From positions 48,667 to 112,666 of the forward strand of contig NZ_JABBPG010000012.1 in NCBI RefSeq assembly GCF_013140855.1: 64,000 bases of DNA, given 5' to 3'. The notes beneath the pieces were generated by a model. It ran no database searches, was not told the DNA's origin, and was given only the letters and a program-made list of their open reading frames with translations. Source of the stretch: Pseudoalteromonas caenipelagi (lineage in GTDB: Bacteria; Pseudomonadota; Gammaproteobacteria; Enterobacterales; Alteromonadaceae). The translations under genes were made by a program, and so were the position numbers. Below are positions 61,669-64,000 of the stretch, one piece after another (the stretch's first letter is position 1; each line of letters starts with the position of its first letter).

Positions 61669-62835
61669 ATGCTAACGCTTATTCAAGGAGCAAGTTTATA
61701 CACTCCGGCTTATCAAGGCACCAAGGATGTGTTACTGGCCGGTTCAAAAGTGATTGATATTCAGTCGAATATTCAACTAAACAGCAATATCCCAGTGACT
61801 ATAATTGACGCTCATAAGTATATACTCACCCCAGGGTTTGTAGACTCTTTAGTACACATTACTGGCGGCGGCGGTGAAGCGGGCTTTGCCAGCCGTACAC
61901 CTGAAATGCAACTAACCGACGCGACATTGCATGGGATCACAACCGTTGTTGGTGCCTTAGGCACCGATTCGAGCAGCCGTACACTCAGTAATCTGATAGC
62001 CAAAGCCAAAGGCCTAAAGGAACAAGGTCTTAACGTATATTGCCACACAGGCTCATATCACCTGCCAGCAAAAACGTTGACTGGTTGTATCACTGATGAT
62101 CTGATGTATGTTGAGGAATTCATTGGTGTTGGTGAAGTTGCAATCTCTGATCACCGCAGTAGTCAACCCACTGTACAACAATTGGCACAACTTGCTGCTG
62201 AAGCCAAAGTAGCAGGTATGCTAAGCGGTAAAAGTGGGATAGTCAGCGTACACGTGGGACCACAAAAAAGTCACTTAGCGCTATTGCATGCGGTGGCAAA
62301 CAACACAGATATCAACCTCAGTGCATTTTATCCTACTCATATGAATAGAAATAAAGCGCTTTTGGATGCAGGCATCAAGTTTTGTCATGCTGGTGGCACC
62401 ATCGACTTCACGGCGAGTACCACCCAATACGACCTTGAACACGGCGAATATTCTGCCGCTCAAGCGCTGGCCTATTGTATCAATCAGGGCGTTAGCCCAG
62501 CACAACTTACTATCAGCTCTGATGGTCACGCAAGCTTACCGATTTTTGACACGCAACTAAACCTAGTGGGACTTGAAATCGGCAAAGAAGAGTCTTTGCA
62601 CCAAGCATTTGTTCAAGCTGTACAAGAATTTGATGTTGCAATTGAACATGCGCTGATGGCGATAACAAGTAACCCCGCAAACATACTCGGTGTGAAAAAA
62701 GGACATATTGGGACAAATTGCGATGCCGATTTAGTACTACTAGATAAACAGACTTTAAAGCCCGTCTACGTATGGAGCAATGGTATTTTAATGGTCGAAC
62801 AAAGTACTCCTGTAGTAACAGGCATGTTTGAGTAA
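61669..62835 (+). CDS. iadA: Isoaspartyl dipeptidase-like amidohydrolase (IadA family)
   Basis: Member of the beta-aspartyl dipeptidase family, 388 residues (E. coli IadA is 390), hydrolysing beta-Asp-X dipeptides such as beta-Asp-Arg from cyanophycin. Family blocks include GFVDSLVHITGGGGEAGF, ISDHRSSQP, VSVHVGPQKS, FYPTHMNRN and LTISSDGHAS, the last three supplying the usual His, His and Asp ligands. Two features differ from the E. coli enzyme as I recall it. The first His of the HxH motif is Leu61 (LVH), and the position of the carbamylated Lys is Glu (GVGEVAISDH). The site may be mononuclear, as in NagA. Separated by 12 bases from the permease and followed by a hairpin terminator. Confidence 0.85.
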   Translation: MLTLIQGASLYTPAYQGTKDVLLAGSKVIDIQSNIQLNSNIPVTIIDAHKYILTPGFVDSLVHITGGGGEAGFASRTPEMQLTDATLHGITTVVGALGTDSSSRTLSNLIAKAKGLKEQGLNVYCHTGSYHLPAKTLTGCITDDLMYVEEFIGVGEVAISDHRSSQPTVQQLAQLAAEAKVAGMLSGKSGIVSVHVGPQKSHLALLHAVANNTDINLSAFYPTHMNRNKALLDAGIKFCHAGGTIDFTASTTQYDLEHGEYSAAQALAYCINQGVSPAQLTISSDGHASLPIFDTQLNLVGLEIGKEESLHQAFVQAVQEFDVAIEHALMAITSNPANILGVKKGHIGTNCDADLVLLDKQTLKPVYVWSNGILMVEQSTPVVTGMFE

Positions 62836-63597
62836 CAACACTATGAGCCCAGCTATTTTTGTGGGCTCTATCTATTTTCAACTGACAAATTTTATCGCCC
62901 CTATTTAGCTGCCACTGTTCAAATTTGCTTTAGATACGCAGATAAGCTCTTTTTGCAGTTATAAATTGTAAGCATTAGTTCATCAATAAAACTTGGCAAT
63001 AAATTGCTTGGCCAGACACTCTTAGTCCAGCAGCAGGCGTCGACATTTGATAGTTGAGACTAAACATATCGTTCAAAATATCAGTAAATACGCCCCAACA
63101 GTTTATTAAACACACTCTGCGGACGTTTCTACGTCATTTTTAATCGCCTTACGGCATATTCTGCGTGCCGCTTAAGATCTGCTACTCGCTACTCGATTTC
63201 TTTAGTGGATCATTGGACACTCAGAGCAGGACTCTAATACCAATTCGCTTACTTAAGTAATCTATTTTTAGGTAAGAAAATCTTATCTATAGCTAGGAAA
63301 AAATATCGCTATTCCTTTGTTCTACATGAGAAGTTTTTAACGCACTTCGCGTCAGATTTTGTCTTTCAAATGATTAAGTGTTGTTGCGGATTGCCATTGC
63401 TTTATCCGCAAGCACCACAAAATCACTGCCCTACTATCTTTGCAGCTTCAATCGCGGCATTTAGACGAGTAAATTAGTGTGCGCTTAACGCAACAAACAA
63501 GTTTTTTAAAAAAATAAGGGAATAAAGAGAAGATAAGGAGTGAAATTTTGTTTTTCTATAAGCTTGCACCAATAGACACGACAACATGCACAAGAAG
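62836..63597. other. 760-base gap, no supported gene
   Basis: It contains the iadA terminator at its left edge, a TTGCGGA/TCCGCAA inverted repeat at 63384-63411, and AT-rich stretches around 63240-63320 resembling decayed intergenic elements. No open frame with a ribosome site was found. The end is close to the tRNA-Glu array. Confidence 0.5.
62845..62868 (+). terminator. Terminator after the isoaspartyl dipeptidase gene
   Basis: GAGCCCA and TGGGCTC form a 7-bp perfect stem around a ten-base loop, nine bases past the stop, followed by the T-rich TATCTATTTT. Confidence 0.65.
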
Positions 63598-63673
63598 TGG
63601 CGTCCCCTAGGGGATTCGAACCCCTGTTACCGCCGTGAAAGGGCGGTGTCCTAGGCCTCTAGACGAAGGGGAC
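63598..63673 (-). tRNA. tRNA-Glu (TTC)
   Basis: 76 bases with encoded CCA. On the minus strand GTCCCCT/AGGGGAC acceptor arms, anticodon loop CTTTCAC with TTC, and TTCGAAT T loop match gammaproteobacterial tRNA-Glu almost base for base. It is the downstream member of at least two tandem copies. Confidence 0.98.
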
Positions 63674-63713
63674 GCAGAAATTGGTTTGCAAATCACTGAT
63701 TTGCTATTTCTGC
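63674..63713. repeat. Conserved double hairpin next to tRNA-Glu, copy 1
   Basis: Outer arms GCAGAAAT/ATTTCTGC enclose an inner hairpin GCAAAT/ATTTGC. The same 40 bases recur beside the second tRNA at 63960, so it is a repeated spacer element directly 5' of each tRNA. Confidence 0.85.
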
Positions 63714-63883
63714 GTTAGAAGAGACCGAGCCTGCGAGGCGAATGACCTTATAACTATTGCAGAAATTGATTTGAGTATCGAAGATGCTCTTAGTGAATAT
63801 CTAGATGCTCATTTCTGTGTCACTAGGACTGGCTGTTTTAACTCGCACCATATGAGTTTTTTTATACTTCACCTAAAGTAAAG

Positions 63884-63959
63884 TGGCGTCCCCTAGGGGA
63901 TTCGAACCCCTGTTACCGCCGTGAAAGGGCGGTGTCCTAGGCCTCTAGACGAAGGGGAC
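63884..63959 (-). tRNA. tRNA-Glu (TTC)
   Basis: Identical to the copy at 63598 (76 bases, TTC anticodon, CCA encoded), 286 bases further upstream on the minus strand. The array probably continues outside the window. Confidence 0.98.
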
Positions 63960-63999
63960 GCAGAAATTGGTTTGCAAATCACTGATTTGCTATTTCTGC
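63960..63999. repeat. Conserved double hairpin next to tRNA-Glu, copy 2
   Basis: Identical to the 40-base element at 63674-63713, cut by the window end one base later. Confidence 0.85.
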
Positions 64000-64000
64000 G

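Noticed and set aside
63681..63881. Open frame between the two tRNA-Glu genes
   Set aside because: It consists of the structured spacer and an untranslated region; no ribosome site.

Overview
The window looks like chromosomal DNA of a marine gammaproteobacterium of the order Alteromonadales, most likely Pseudoalteromonas or a close relative. This is inferred from moderate-to-low GC, the sapBCDF and rnfABCDGE-nth operons, a CsrD-type protein next to rnf, large TonB-dependent receptors, a PD40-amidohydrolase fusion and GlyGly-CTERM-like sequence. No database search was possible, so names rest on motifs, length, gene order and remembered family features.

Layout. 1-3.4 kb: the end of a sap peptide/polyamine ABC transporter operon (sapB partial, sapC, sapD, sapF). 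3.7-6.4 kb: an unrecognised three-gene module (membrane-anchored coiled coil plus two diverged paralogs). 6.9-13.4 kb: PD40-amidohydrolase, mtfA and hrpB. 14-22 kb: a TonB receptor, an S41 lipoprotein peptidase, a small double-glycine RiPP-like precursor whose frame is broken at a canonical -1 slippery heptamer, then a MATE exporter translationally coupled to uvrB. 22-23.3 kb: a 1-kb non-coding stretch with paired inverted DnaA boxes and clustered GATC sites, followed by four identical tRNA-Asn genes. 23.4-32.3 kb: a CsrD-like degenerate GGDEF/EAL protein and the complete rnfABCDGE-nth operon. RnfC carries a long Lys/Ala repeat tail.

32.3-36.8 kb is an accretion zone. The last ~230 bp of nth recur twice as broken copies, and each junction separates a small cargo block: AraC regulator plus VOC protein, then MarR plus CPBP protease, then an ACR3 arsenite exporter. 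37-46.5 kb: an Orn/Lys/Arg decarboxylase, a probably Zur-controlled COG0523 GTPase/DUF1826 pair, a class II glutamine amidotransferase, a CxCG-type unknown, RNase HI with a hybrid-binding domain, and a soluble hybrid histidine kinase. 46.6-54 kb: a GlxA-type regulator with a metal-binding-domain/hydrolase fusion, two tandem four-helix membrane paralogs divergent from a membrane LytTR regulator, cytochrome b561, and a CadC-like regulator divergent from a secreted esterase.

55-62.8 kb holds the most coherent pathway: an exported cyanophycinase divergent from a TonB receptor, followed by a YfcC-family permease and an isoaspartyl dipeptidase. Together they would degrade external cyanophycin to beta-Asp-Arg, import it, and split it to Asp and Arg. 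The window ends inside a tandem tRNA-Glu array with conserved structured spacers.
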